Assembly: GCA_013140465.1 (NCBI GenBank)
Contig: JABFST010000289.1
Location: 1-18,978, forward strand
Length of the DNA: 18,978 nt
Origin: Methylococcaceae bacterium
GTDB taxonomy: Bacteria; Pseudomonadota; Gammaproteobacteria; Methylococcales; Methylomonadaceae
Direction of reading: 5' to 3'
Shown here piece by piece: positions 7,915 to 15,279 of this stretch; the first letter of the stretch is position 1; the number at the start of each line of letters is the position of its first letter. The notes under the pieces were generated by a model. It made no database searches. It worked only from the letters and a program-made list of their open reading frames with translations, and was not told the origin of the DNA. Both the position numbers and the translations under genes were made by a program.

Positions 7915-9021
7915 GGTGTTCCGTTACGTCAGCAGTTGACAGTAGGCAGTTATTTAATCAAACAAAAATTGAAGGGGGTCAAAAAATATCCTTTAGTGCT
8001 GATGCTGGAGCCGCTGTTTCGTTGCAATTTGGCGTGTGCCGGCTGCGGTAAGATTGACTATCCCGATGACATCCTCGACAAACGCTTGTCATTTGAAGAG
8101 TGTATGCAGGCTGTGGACGAGTGCAATGCGCCTATGGTGTCGATTCCGGGTGGCGAACCCTTAGTCCACAAAGAAATGCCGCAAATTGTGCAAGGCATTA
8201 TCGACCGCAAAAAATACGTTTACCTATGCACCAATGCCTTGTTGCTGAAAAAACGCATTGATGATTACAAGCCATCGCCTTATTTAACCTTCTCGGTGCA
8301 TTTGGATGGTATGGCGGAACGCCATGACACTTCAGTGTGCCAAGAAGGCGTGTTTGAACGCGCGGTTGAAGCGATACAATTGGCCTTGTCCAAAGGCTTT
8401 CGGGTGACGGTCAATTGCACCTTGTTTCAAGGTGAAAATGCCCAAGAAGTGTCTGAGTTTTTGGATTACTGCATGGAGCTGGGCGTTGAGGGCGTGACCA
8501 TCGCCCCTGGCTTTAGCTACGAACGTGCGCCGCAACAAGATGTGTTCATCAAGGGCAAAGATGTTAAAGATTTGTTCCGTGGCATTTTTAAGATAGGCAA
8601 AAACCGGAAGTGGAAATTAAACCATTCTTCGCTGTATTTGGATTATTTGGCGGGCAACCAAAACTACGAATGCACGCCTTGGGGCAATCCTACGCGCAAC
8701 GTGTTTGGCTGGCAAAAACCCTGTTACTTATTGGCTGATGAAGGCAATGCCGCATCATTCCAAGAATTGCTGGACACCACGCCTTGGGAAAAATACGGCA
8801 ACGTCAACAATCCCAAATGCGCGAGTTGTATGGCGCACTGCGGCTATGAAGCCACTGCTGTCGAAGACATGCTCAAACATCCGATCAAGGCACTGATTAC
8901 ATCTATCCGTGGCCCCAAAACCGAAGGCGACATGTTGCCTGAACCCACACCCAATTATAGCGTCGAACAGGCGTTGCCCACTTTGTCGGGCATCCCTATT
9001 CGGGTGGAAATAGCCGATTAA
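7912..9021 (+). CDS. hpnH: Radical SAM adenosylhopane synthase HpnH
   Basis: This 369-residue protein joins a 5'-deoxyadenosyl radical from S-adenosylmethionine to diploptene, giving adenosylhopane, the first step of C35 hopanoid side-chain synthesis. It has the radical SAM cluster motif CNLACAGC with C38, C42 and C45, then GCGKIDYPD, the glycine-rich SIPGGEPL and SVHLDGM. C-terminal cysteines in YECTPWGNP, KPCYLL and CASCMAHCGYEA match the family's SPASM-like tail. The opening MGVPLRQQLTVGSYLIKQKLK and PLVLMLEPLFRCN are typical of HpnH. It leads a rightward unit with hpnM and mlaA and is divergent from sqs/shc. Expression may be governed by the leader hairpin. Identification is very secure. 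Confidence 0.96.
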   Translation: MGVPLRQQLTVGSYLIKQKLKGVKKYPLVLMLEPLFRCNLACAGCGKIDYPDDILDKRLSFEECMQAVDECNAPMVSIPGGEPLVHKEMPQIVQGIIDRKKYVYLCTNALLLKKRIDDYKPSPYLTFSVHLDGMAERHDTSVCQEGVFERAVEAIQLALSKGFRVTVNCTLFQGENAQEVSEFLDYCMELGVEGVTIAPGFSYERAPQQDVFIKGKDVKDLFRGIFKIGKNRKWKLNHSSLYLDYLAGNQNYECTPWGNPTRNVFGWQKPCYLLADEGNAASFQELLDTTPWEKYGNVNNPKCASCMAHCGYEATAVEDMLKHPIKALITSIRGPKTEGDMLPEPTPNYSVEQALPTLSGIPIRVEIAD

Positions 9022-9030
9022 TACGCCACA

Positions 9031-9060
9031 CGGCCTGTTTGCCACACAGCTTACAGGCCG
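9031..9060 (+). repeat. GC-rich hairpin between hpnH and hpnM
   Basis: CGGCCTGT (9031-9038) pairs perfectly with ACAGGCCG (9053-9060) around a 14-nt loop, 9 bp after the hpnH stop codon. No T-tract follows, so full intrinsic termination is unlikely. It could protect the hpnH transcript 3' end or lower readthrough into hpnM. Confidence 0.5.
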
Positions 9061-9103
9061 CCAGCTGACGAATCCATAAGCCAATAATTTGATGGGAGTT
9101 GGG

Positions 9104-9718
9104 ATGAATTTTAAAAACTTAACAATAACAACAGCACTGTTGATCGCCAGCTTGTTTGCTGGCAATGCCCTAGCAGAAGAAGCGGGTGCCACTGCAAAAC
9201 AAGTGGTGGAAAAATTTCAGTCCGATCTGATAGCCGTCATGAAAGAAGGCAAACAGCTCGGCTACAAAGGGCGTTACGAAAAACTGTTCGCGCCGGTTTC
9301 TGACAGCCATGACCTGACCAAAATTGCCCGCATTGTGGTGGGCAAAGAATCTGAAAAGCTGACAGAAGAGCAGCAAGAAAAACTTATCGATGCTTTTACC
9401 CGCTTTAGCGTCGCATCTTATGCGCACAACTTTAAAGATTATTCCGGCGAAAGCTTTGTGTTTGATGCCGAAGAAGAAACCCCGCGCGGCGGCGTTGTCG
9501 TCCACACGCATCTTGTTATTCCTGATGACAAATCTGTTAAGTTTGACTACATGCTAAAAGAAAAAGGCAATAGCTGGCGCATTATCAATATTATCGCCAA
9601 CGGGGTTAGCGACCTGGCACTTAAAAGGTCTGAGTACACAACTATTTTGCAACGAGACGGCTTTGATGCTTTAATAATGAAGATCAACGAGAAGATTGAT
9701 AACTACTCAAAATTATAA
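9104..9718 (+). CDS. hpnM: Periplasmic MlaC/Ttg2D-family phospholipid (hopanoid) carrier, HpnM-like
   Basis: This is a 204-residue exported protein. The signal peptide MNFKNLTITTALLIASLFAG ends in NALA before EEAG. The mature part matches MlaC/Ttg2D: VVEKFQSDLIAVMKE, YEKLFAPVSDSHDLTKIARIVVG, a helix with LTEEQQEKLIDAFTRFSVASYA, and strands ending in SWRIINIIANGVSDLALKRSEYTTIL. Such proteins carry a lipid across the periplasm. The copy beside hopanoid genes is called HpnM and is presumed to carry hopanoids or their associated phospholipid. GGGAG 5 nt upstream supports ATG at 9104 over the upstream in-frame ATG and TTG. mlaA follows after 15 bp. A general MlaC role in outer-membrane asymmetry is the alternative. 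Confidence 0.85.
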   Translation: MNFKNLTITTALLIASLFAGNALAEEAGATAKQVVEKFQSDLIAVMKEGKQLGYKGRYEKLFAPVSDSHDLTKIARIVVGKESEKLTEEQQEKLIDAFTRFSVASYAHNFKDYSGESFVFDAEEETPRGGVVVHTHLVIPDDKSVKFDYMLKEKGNSWRIINIIANGVSDLALKRSEYTTILQRDGFDALIMKINEKIDNYSKL

Positions 9719-9733
9719 GCAAGGCCCAACCAG

Positions 9734-10543
9734 ATGATTAAACACGCCAACCAAAATCGTTTTGCTATTATTTCACCCCTTATCATTAGCATATTGTTTG
9801 GCTCCGTTACCTTGCTTAGCGGCTGTGCAACCACCGACACGAAAAACAGTAGCCATAAGGACGACCCTTATGAATACTACAACCGCAAAATATTTAGCTT
9901 TAACGACAACGTTGACGATTATGTTGCCGCTCCTATTTCGACTGCCTACAAATGGATAACCCCGCAGTTTATGCAAACAGGGGTCTACAATTTCTTTAGC
10001 AACCTAAAAAATATCAACGTTGTGTTTAATGACGTATTACAGGCTAAGTTTTCGCAAAGTGCCTACGATACTGGACGCTTGGCGATTAATACGACTATGG
10101 GCTTGGGTGGTTTTGTTGATGTCGCCAGCCAATTGGGCTTAGCGCAGAATGATGAAGATTTTGAACAGACTTTGGCGGTTTGGGGCGTACCCCAAGGCTC
10201 TTATTTAGTGTTGCCGTTTGTAGGGCCTTCAACTTTACGCGGCATACCTGGAGCCGCTTTTGATACGGCAACCAACCCCACCAGTTATGTGGGTTGGCCC
10301 GTGCAATTGGTATACATGTTAAACGCACGCGCTAACGCGGAAGGTGCGCTAAAATTTATCGACGAGGCTGCATTAGACCCTTATGTGTTTACACGCGAAT
10401 CTTTTTTGCAATGGCGCAACAATCTTGCCACTGACGGTAAATCAGAGACCAGCTTTGATCTTGAAGACGACTTAGACGAAACCAGCACTGCACCGAAAGC
10501 GGATGCCGCCAAAACCGTACCTGCTGGCCCTAAAGCCAAATAA
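9734..10543 (+). CDS. mlaA: MlaA/VacJ-family outer-membrane lipoprotein
   Basis: This is a 269-residue lipoprotein. The lipobox LLSG-C places the acylated cysteine at C31; the next residues, ATT, do not include an Asp at position 2, so outer-membrane sorting is expected. The MlaA fold is recognised by DPYEYYNRKIFSFNDNVDDY, the run VYNFFSNLKNINVVFNDVLQ, the NTTMGLGGFVDVASQLGL block, EDFEQTLAVWGVPQGSYLVLP and GPSTLRGIPG. MlaA removes phospholipid from the outer leaflet of the outer membrane and hands it to MlaC. Here its partner is the adjacent hpnM product. The tail from about 235 is acidic, then Ala/Pro/Lys-rich and probably disordered. It ends the rightward unit; AAGG lies 9 nt before the ATG. 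Confidence 0.92.
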   Translation: MIKHANQNRFAIISPLIISILFGSVTLLSGCATTDTKNSSHKDDPYEYYNRKIFSFNDNVDDYVAAPISTAYKWITPQFMQTGVYNFFSNLKNINVVFNDVLQAKFSQSAYDTGRLAINTTMGLGGFVDVASQLGLAQNDEDFEQTLAVWGVPQGSYLVLPFVGPSTLRGIPGAAFDTATNPTSYVGWPVQLVYMLNARANAEGALKFIDEAALDPYVFTRESFLQWRNNLATDGKSETSFDLEDDLDETSTAPKADAAKTVPAGPKAK

Positions 10544-10650
10544 GCGGCTAGTTAGAGTGATAGAGTTACGGCGGATGCGCATTGGTGTTAGAACCTGCCG
10601 CTTGAAACTTAAAAATCTATTGGAAGCTACATCCTAAATCATCAGCCTAG

Positions 10651-10674
10651 TGTAGCCCTAATGAGAGGGCTACA
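10651..10674. terminator. Strong hairpin between the convergent mlaA and rpoH genes
   Basis: TGTAGCCCT pairs perfectly with AGGGCTACA around a 6-nt loop (9-bp stem). It lies between two convergent gene ends, 29 bp beyond the rpoH stop. Neither strand has a clear T-tract after the stem, so this may be a weak or Rho-assisted terminator, or an mRNA-stabilising structure. The rest of 10544-10702 shows nothing else convincing. Confidence 0.5.
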
Positions 10675-10702
10675 AAATACCCACTCATTAAAGACTGCCT
10701 AA

Positions 10703-11560
10703 TCAAGCCTCAAACTGAACCGCTGCTTTCAGCTTTTTCATCGCATTTTGTTCCAACTGCCGTATCCGTTCTGCGGACACGTTATAGCGTTCAGCCAATT
10801 CGTGCAAAGTGGCTTTCTTGTCCGCCAACCAGCGACTAGAAAGTATGTCTAAACTGCGGGCATCCAAACTGGCCAGCGCATCGGTCAGCATGTCTTGACC
10901 ATGCTCTTCCCAATCGGCATTTTCCAGTAACACCGAGGGATCGGCATCGTGTTGTTGCAGATAAAGCGCTGGAGACGTGTAACTTTCTTCAGTGTATTCA
11001 TCGGTAGGCATATCAAAAGACAGGTCTTGGCTACCCAGCCGCTTCTCCATTTCGTAAACGTCACTGAGTTCGACATTTAAGTTTTCAGCGATGGCAAGCG
11101 CTTCGTCGTTAGATAACCAGCCTACATCTTGCTTAGATTTGCGCAAATTAAAAAACAGTTTGCGCTGGGCTTTGGTAGTAGCAATCTTAACGATACCCCA
11201 GTTTTTAATGACATATTCGTGTATCTCGGCCTTAATCCAATGCACGGCGAAGGACACTAAACGCACACCAATATCGGGATCAAAACGCTTAACGGCTTTC
11301 ATAAGCCCAATATTGCCTTCCTGAATAATATCGGGCATAGACAAACCATATCCGCTATAGCCTCTGGCAACATGCACAACAAAGCGCAAGTTGCTCATGA
11401 CCAGTTCGCGGGCGGCATCTACATCGCCATAATCTCGGTATTTTAGCGTTAATTCGCGTTCTTGGTCGGAAGTCAACCTAGGCATTTGCCGCACTAGATT
11501 TAAATAGGCATCAAATGTCCCAACCGATAAATTAACGGGTAAAGCCAATGCACTGCTCAT
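10703..11560 (-). CDS. rpoH: Heat-shock sigma factor sigma32
   Basis: This is a 285-residue sigma factor. Region 2 shows [42 protein letters not shown] and [22 protein letters not shown]. The RpoH box QRKLFFNLR lies at residues 132-140 and separates sigma32 from RpoD and RpoS. Region 4 ends with [31 protein letters not shown], the helix-turn-helix for the -35 element. It directs RNA polymerase to chaperone and protease genes. The ATG at 11560 has AGGAG at a good distance. It stands last in an ftsY-ftsE-ftsX-rpoH string, an order shared with many gammaproteobacteria, and has its own predicted promoter overlapped by a CIRCE element. The predicted 5' leader is only about 22 nt, too short for the long thermosensor fold known in E. 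coli. Confidence 0.96.
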   Translation of the reverse strand: MSSALALPVNLSVGTFDAYLNLVRQMPRLTSDQERELTLKYRDYGDVDAARELVMSNLRFVVHVARGYSGYGLSMPDIIQEGNIGLMKAVKRFDPDIGVRLVSFAVHWIKAEIHEYVIKNWGIVKIATTKAQRKLFFNLRKSKQDVGWLSNDEALAIAENLNVELSDVYEMEKRLGSQDLSFDMPTDEYTEESYTSPALYLQQHDADPSVLLENADWEEHGQDMLTDALASLDARSLDILSSRWLADKKATLHELAERYNVSAERIRQLEQNAMKKLKAAVQFEA

Positions 11561-11589
11561 AGTATCTCCTAAAGAAAACCTTTAGCTCA

Positions 11590-11619
11590 ATTCTAGCACT
11601 CTCTAATCAAGAGTGCTAA
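11590..11619 (-). promoter_or_regulatory. Predicted sigma70 promoter of rpoH
   Basis: Reading the minus strand, -35 TTAGCA (11619-11614, 4/6) is followed by an 18-bp spacer and -10 TAGAAT (11595-11590, 5/6). Transcription would start near 11583, leaving about 22 nt to the ATG with AGGAG inside. Both hexamers fall on or at the edge of the CIRCE palindrome. Confidence 0.55.
11593..11619 (-). promoter_or_regulatory. CIRCE element (HrcA operator) upstream of rpoH
   Basis: On the minus strand the sequence reads TTAGCACTC-N9-GAGTGCTAG. The known CIRCE consensus is TTAGCACTC-N9-GAGTGCTAA, so 17 of 18 specified bases match and the 9-bp spacer is exact. It lies 33-59 bp upstream of the rpoH ATG and 20 bp past the ftsX stop. 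HrcA bound here would cover the predicted -35 and touch the -10. The same palindrome could form an RNA hairpin, but no T-tract follows on the minus strand, so it is not a good ftsX terminator. hrcA itself is not in the window. Confidence 0.85.
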
Positions 11620-11639
11620 TAATTTTTTATAGCCTGTTT

Positions 11640-12659
11640 TTACTCAAGTTTTGTACTTTGCAGCTGCCCGGCAACAACTCCCCACGCACCTAACACGCCT
11701 AGCCCTGAGGCTAGCAATATCATCACCAAGGTTTCGGTAACGTTTAAAAACAACAAATGAAAGCCTTCATCATAAAGCCCCGAAAGCTTTTCAACAGGCG
11801 CGCGCAACACAAGCATCAGTATTGCGACAACAAACCACGCAAGCACCCCTGAAATAAAGCCTATCCAAAATCCTGTATATAAAAAGGGCCGCCGGATAAA
11901 GGCATGGGTCGCCCCGACTAGCTTGGCGATCACCACTTCGTCGTGCCGATTATGCAGTTCTAGCCTTATGGTGTTGCCAATAATAAACAACACAGCCGCG
12001 CCTAAGAGCGTGTTCAGTAACGCCGCAAACAGCTTAGCCAAGGCAATGATGGCCTGTAGCCGCTCTACCCATTGCAAATCCATTTGTACAAAATCAACAC
12101 CTTGGGTTTGTTGAAAACCTTGCTCCAATTTAGTCAGGGCTTGTTTATCGTCCAACATGTGTTTGGGCAACACCAACAACACAATCGGCAGCGGATTTTT
12201 CTTTAACGCGTTAATAGCTGAACCAAAGCCGCTATACGTTTTGAATTCCTCCAACGCCTGCTCTTTGGTAATCACGGCAACACTTTGTATACTGCTATTT
12301 TGCCTGATGCTTTCCGCCAACTTATGAGCCTGCGCCTCGGTCATTTCATCTTTAAGGAACAATGAAATCTGGTTGCTCGTTTCCAGATTGCCGGCCAATT
12401 GCTGGACATTCTTTACAAAAATATAAAACCCACTTGCCAAGGTAATCGCGATTGCCAAAACGGCAATCGTCATCATCGAGGTAAAAGGCGACCCAACCAA
12501 GCGGCCCAAACTGGCAAACAACACCTGCGCATTGTGGTCGCGGTAGGCACAAAGCTTGTCAACAAAATCACCGCCCGCCAATTTGGTCTGCCGTATTTCA
12601 GGGCGGTTAGGGCGCATCGGCGGATCTTTTTTTATGCGGTTTTTATTGCCTTGTTTCAT
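11640..12659 (-). CDS. ftsX: Cell division ABC-type permease FtsX
   Basis: This is a 339-residue inner-membrane protein. A basic cytoplasmic N-terminus of about 60 residues leads to helix 1 (SMMTIAVLAIAITLASGFYIF). The extracytoplasmic domain with SNQISLFLKDEMTEAQAHKLAESI and VAVITKEQALEEF follows. Three C-terminal helices then include AALLNTLLGAAVLFIIGNTIRL and the coupling segment RHDEVVIAKLVGATHAFIRRPFLYTG. With FtsE it forms the divisome complex that activates periplasmic murein hydrolases; it is not known as a solute transporter. It starts 3 bp after ftsE, so the two are surely co-translated. The N-terminal extension is long but within the range seen in proteobacterial FtsX. Confidence 0.95.
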   Translation of the reverse strand: MKQGNKNRIKKDPPMRPNRPEIRQTKLAGGDFVDKLCAYRDHNAQVLFASLGRLVGSPFTSMMTIAVLAIAITLASGFYIFVKNVQQLAGNLETSNQISLFLKDEMTEAQAHKLAESIRQNSSIQSVAVITKEQALEEFKTYSGFGSAINALKKNPLPIVLLVLPKHMLDDKQALTKLEQGFQQTQGVDFVQMDLQWVERLQAIIALAKLFAALLNTLLGAAVLFIIGNTIRLELHNRHDEVVIAKLVGATHAFIRRPFLYTGFWIGFISGVLAWFVVAILMLVLRAPVEKLSGLYDEGFHLLFLNVTETLVMILLASGLGVLGAWGVVAGQLQSTKLE

Positions 12660-12662
12660 GGC

Positions 12663-13319
12663 TTAACCCGACACCAGTTGACCATGATCTAGCTTTAAGA
12701 CACGGCGGTTAAGCTGTGAGATTAAAGAAATATCATGGGTGGCAATCAGCACGGTAACACCGACTTGCTGGAATTGCCCAAACAAACACATAATTTCTGA
12801 GGACAAACACGGATCCAAATTACCCGTAGGTTCATCAGCCACAATAATTGGCGGCTTATTGACTACGGCCCTGGCTATGCCCACGCGTTGCTGCTCACCG
12901 CCTGACAACGCCAAGGGATATTTTTTTTCCTTGCCCGTTAAACTGACCTTGTCCAATGCCGCACGCACGCGGCGGGTAATTTCGTGATGCCCAAATCCGG
13001 CTATAACCAACGGCAACGCGACGTTATCAAACACCGTGCGGTCTTTTAGCAATTTATAGTCTTGGTAAATGAAGCCCATTTTTCGTCTGATAAACGGCAA
13101 TTGGTTTTCCTTGACCTGCCCCAAGTCTTGCCCATCCAACAGGACTTGGCCTCGGCTAGCGCGTTCCATAGTGGCGATTAACCGCAACATAGTCGATTTT
13201 CCTGCTCCTGAATGACCCGTCAGGAACGCCATTTCTCCACGACGCAAATGGAAACTAATGTTGCGCAACACATCCCCTGTCTCTGGGTAGCGTTTATTTA
13301 CGTTTACGAACTTAATCAT
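12663..13319 (-). CDS. ftsE: Cell division ATP-binding protein FtsE
   Basis: This is a 218-residue ABC ATPase. Walker A is GHSGAGKST at 35-43, the Q-loop is IYQDYKLL, the signature LSGGEQQR is at 138-145, and Walker B is IIVADEPTGNLDP with D162 and E163. The switch histidine is in LIATHD. The sequence KYPETGDVLRNISFHLRRGEM and the short length fit FtsE rather than a LolD or MacB ATPase, and the next gene is ftsX. FtsE powers the FtsEX complex from the cytoplasmic face at the septum. The ATG lies 5 bp after the stop of the ctaA-ftsY fusion gene, so FtsE expression probably depends on that transcript. Confidence 0.96.
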   Translation of the reverse strand: MIKFVNVNKRYPETGDVLRNISFHLRRGEMAFLTGHSGAGKSTMLRLIATMERASRGQVLLDGQDLGQVKENQLPFIRRKMGFIYQDYKLLKDRTVFDNVALPLVIAGFGHHEITRRVRAALDKVSLTGKEKKYPLALSGGEQQRVGIARAVVNKPPIIVADEPTGNLDPCLSSEIMCLFGQFQQVGVTVLIATHDISLISQLNRRVLKLDHGQLVSG

Positions 13320-13324
13320 AGTGC

Positions 13325-15268
13325 TTAATCTTTTACGAACAGGGCGTTGACAAACTGTTCGGCATTAAAATCCTGCAAATCATCTATGCCTTCGCCTATG
13401 CCAATATAACGGATGGGGATGCCTGTCTGTTTAGCCAAAGCAAAAATAACACCGCCTTTTGCCGTGCCATCTAGCTTAGTTAGCACCATGCCTGTCAAAG
13501 CGACGGTTTCGTTGAACAACTTGGCTTGTGACAAAGCGTTTTGCCCAGTCCCGGCATCTAACACCAACAACACTTCGTGAGGGGCGGCTTCATCCAGTTT
13601 ACCCATAATCCGTTTGACTTTTTTCAGCTCATCCATCAGGTTAGATTTAGTCTGCAAACGCCCCGCCGTATCAGCAATCAATACGTCTATACCTTTAGCC
13701 TTGGCGGATTGCAAGGCATCGTAAATCACTGAAGCAGAATCCGCGCCTGTATGCTGAGCCACAACCGGAATTTGGTTGCGCTCGCCCCAGACTTGCAATT
13801 GTTCTACCGCTGCGGCCCTAAACGTATCGCCAGCTGCCAACATTACGCTATGTCCTTGCGCTTGCAAACGCTTAGCCAATTTGCCTATAGTCGTCGTCTT
13901 GCCCGCGCCGTTTACGCCTACGACCAATATCACAAAAGGTGTGTCTTGCTGGGGTATGTTCAAGGGCATATCACAAGGTTGCAGGATGCCGAGCAACTCT
14001 TGTTTTAATGCGACCGACAAAGCCAAACCGTCATTTAACTGATGACGCTCCACACTGGCAGTCAGATTTTGAATAATGTCCGCACTGGTCTCCACGCCCA
14101 CGTCAGCCATAATTAGGCTGGCTTCAATCTCTTCCAGCAACGCGGCATTGATTTCTTTTTGGCCTATAGGCAAACTGGAAATAATGCCGCTTAAACCAGA
14201 GCGGGTACGTTTTAATTGTGACTTAAGGCGGATATAAAGCGATTCTGGCCCAGACTGCACATACGCTTCCGCTATGGGTTCAGCGATAGGGACAGCAACT
14301 GCGGCAGGTGCGGTCTTTACTTCGGGTTTACGCACCACCACAGGACGTGGCGGCTGTTGGGCTTCAGCCGCACCATAGCGGCTGTAAAAACTGATGGCTA
14401 GCAGCGGCAACATTAACAATGCCGCCACAATATGGTGAGCCACGGCTATCCACACGGGCATCGCCAAACGCACACCCGCAATCGCCAGCCCCAGTTCCAC
14501 AAACATCATAATGCCTAAATACAGCCCCGCCGTTTTGACTGGTTTTAATGAATGGATTGCAGTAGCCCTAAACAGCAGCACGCTTAGGACAATAAAACTT
14601 ACCAACGCACCTAGCCTATGCAGCCAGTTTATCGCCACCTGCGCCTCATAAGCAAAAACGCCGGTATAACCTGTAAACAAGCCATTTAACACATTTAAGG
14701 CCGTCGCATAATCGGCGGTAGGCCACCACAAACCATTGCATCTAGGAAAATCGGCACAGACTAATGCCGCTTGGTTAACGCTTAGCCAAACCCCTAAAAC
14801 AACCTGTAAAAACACGATAAGCTGCGCAAAACGCGCCAACCACACCAAACCTTGGCGTGTGCCATTCAGGCGTTTAGTGATGATGGGGTGGGTGCGTAGA
14901 TACAAGCCATAAAGCATCCAAAAAACCAGCAAACCCAAAACGACTTGGGTAGCGACAATAATCGGCATCGTGGCTATCGCCTTCGCACTATAGGCAATCA
15001 GTGCCTCAAGGGCAGAAATTGACAGCACCAACGCTGTTATCACGACAGCCGCTAACTTATTGTGTTGTTGCCACCACGCCATGATGCTTAAAACCAGCAC
15101 CATGACCGCCAAAATACCCGTTAAATACAGATGGCTATGGCTGCGCAATAGCGTAAATATATCTTGGTCGGCTACAGCCAGCGCATTTGCCGACAAACGG
15201 AAATACGATGCCAAACCCATCATAATTAACGTCAAAAAAACGGTAAATAGCGTAATTTTTCTAAACAT
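13325..15268 (-). CDS. ftsY: Fusion protein: degenerate heme A synthase (CtaA/Cox15)-like membrane domain + SRP receptor FtsY
   Basis: A single 647-residue frame joins two proteins. Residues 1-298 hold about eight membrane helices of CtaA/Cox15 type. The C-terminal half keeps C171 and C177 (NQAALVCADFPRCNGLWWP), H217 (INWLHRLGALV) and H278/H279 (AVAHHIVAALL). The N-terminal half has lost the usual CPDWPGC motif, has Ser (S43) where a catalytic Glu is expected before H46, and Gln (Q108) where the second His is expected. Residues 299-341 form a Pro/Ala-rich linker. Residues 343-647 are a complete FtsY NG GTPase: P-loop GVNGAGKTTT at 451-460, DTFRAAA, DTAGR at 533-537, TKLDGTAKGG from 597, and the final DFNAEQFVNALF. 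The usual acidic FtsY A-domain is absent. FtsY docks SRP-ribosome complexes at the membrane. The ATG at 15268 resembles Cox15 N-termini; a GTG at 15280 overlaps the previous stop. ftsE follows after 5 bp. Confidence 0.88.
   Translation of the reverse strand: MFRKITLFTVFLTLIMMGLASYFRLSANALAVADQDIFTLLRSHSHLYLTGILAVMVLVLSIMAWWQQHNKLAAVVITALVLSISALEALIAYSAKAIATMPIIVATQVVLGLLVFWMLYGLYLRTHPIITKRLNGTRQGLVWLARFAQLIVFLQVVLGVWLSVNQAALVCADFPRCNGLWWPTADYATALNVLNGLFTGYTGVFAYEAQVAINWLHRLGALVSFIVLSVLLFRATAIHSLKPVKTAGLYLGIMMFVELGLAIAGVRLAMPVWIAVAHHIVAALLMLPLLAISFYSRYGAAEAQQPPRPVVVRKPEVKTAPAAVAVPIAEPIAEAYVQSGPESLYIRLKSQLKRTRSGLSGIISSLPIGQKEINAALLEEIEASLIMADVGVETSADIIQNLTASVERHQLNDGLALSVALKQELLGILQPCDMPLNIPQQDTPFVILVVGVNGAGKTTTIGKLAKRLQAQGHSVMLAAGDTFRAAAVEQLQVWGERNQIPVVAQHTGADSASVIYDALQSAKAKGIDVLIADTAGRLQTKSNLMDELKKVKRIMGKLDEAAPHEVLLVLDAGTGQNALSQAKLFNETVALTGMVLTKLDGTAKGGVIFALAKQTGIPIRYIGIGEGIDDLQDFNAEQFVNALFVKD
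14258..14270 (-). promoter_or_regulatory. Possible internal translation start for stand-alone FtsY
   Basis: On the minus strand GGAAG (14270-14266) lies 5 nt before an in-frame GTG (14260-14258) coding V337 at the end of the linker. Initiation here would give an FtsY of about 311 residues beginning MQSGPESLYIRLKSQ, which contains the whole NG domain. This is inference: it may just be a normal Val codon. Confidence 0.3.
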
Positions 15269-15279
15269 GTTGTGTTCCA

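Noticed and set aside
7794..8051. 85-residue plus-strand frame starting in the hpnH leader
   Set aside because: It runs out of frame through the well-supported hpnH gene, spans the leader hairpin, and has no recognisable features. A short leader peptide role is possible but unsupported.
10542..10603. 7-bp inverted repeat AAGCGGC / GCCGCTT after mlaA as a terminator or mobile repeat
   Set aside because: The arms are 48 nt apart with no T-tract and no sign of other copies; chance is likely.
11593..11630. CIRCE palindrome plus T-run read as a rho-independent terminator
   Set aside because: The T-run lies on the plus-strand side only, where no gene ends; ftsX and rpoH are on the minus strand. 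The exact CIRCE spacing and bases explain the palindrome better.
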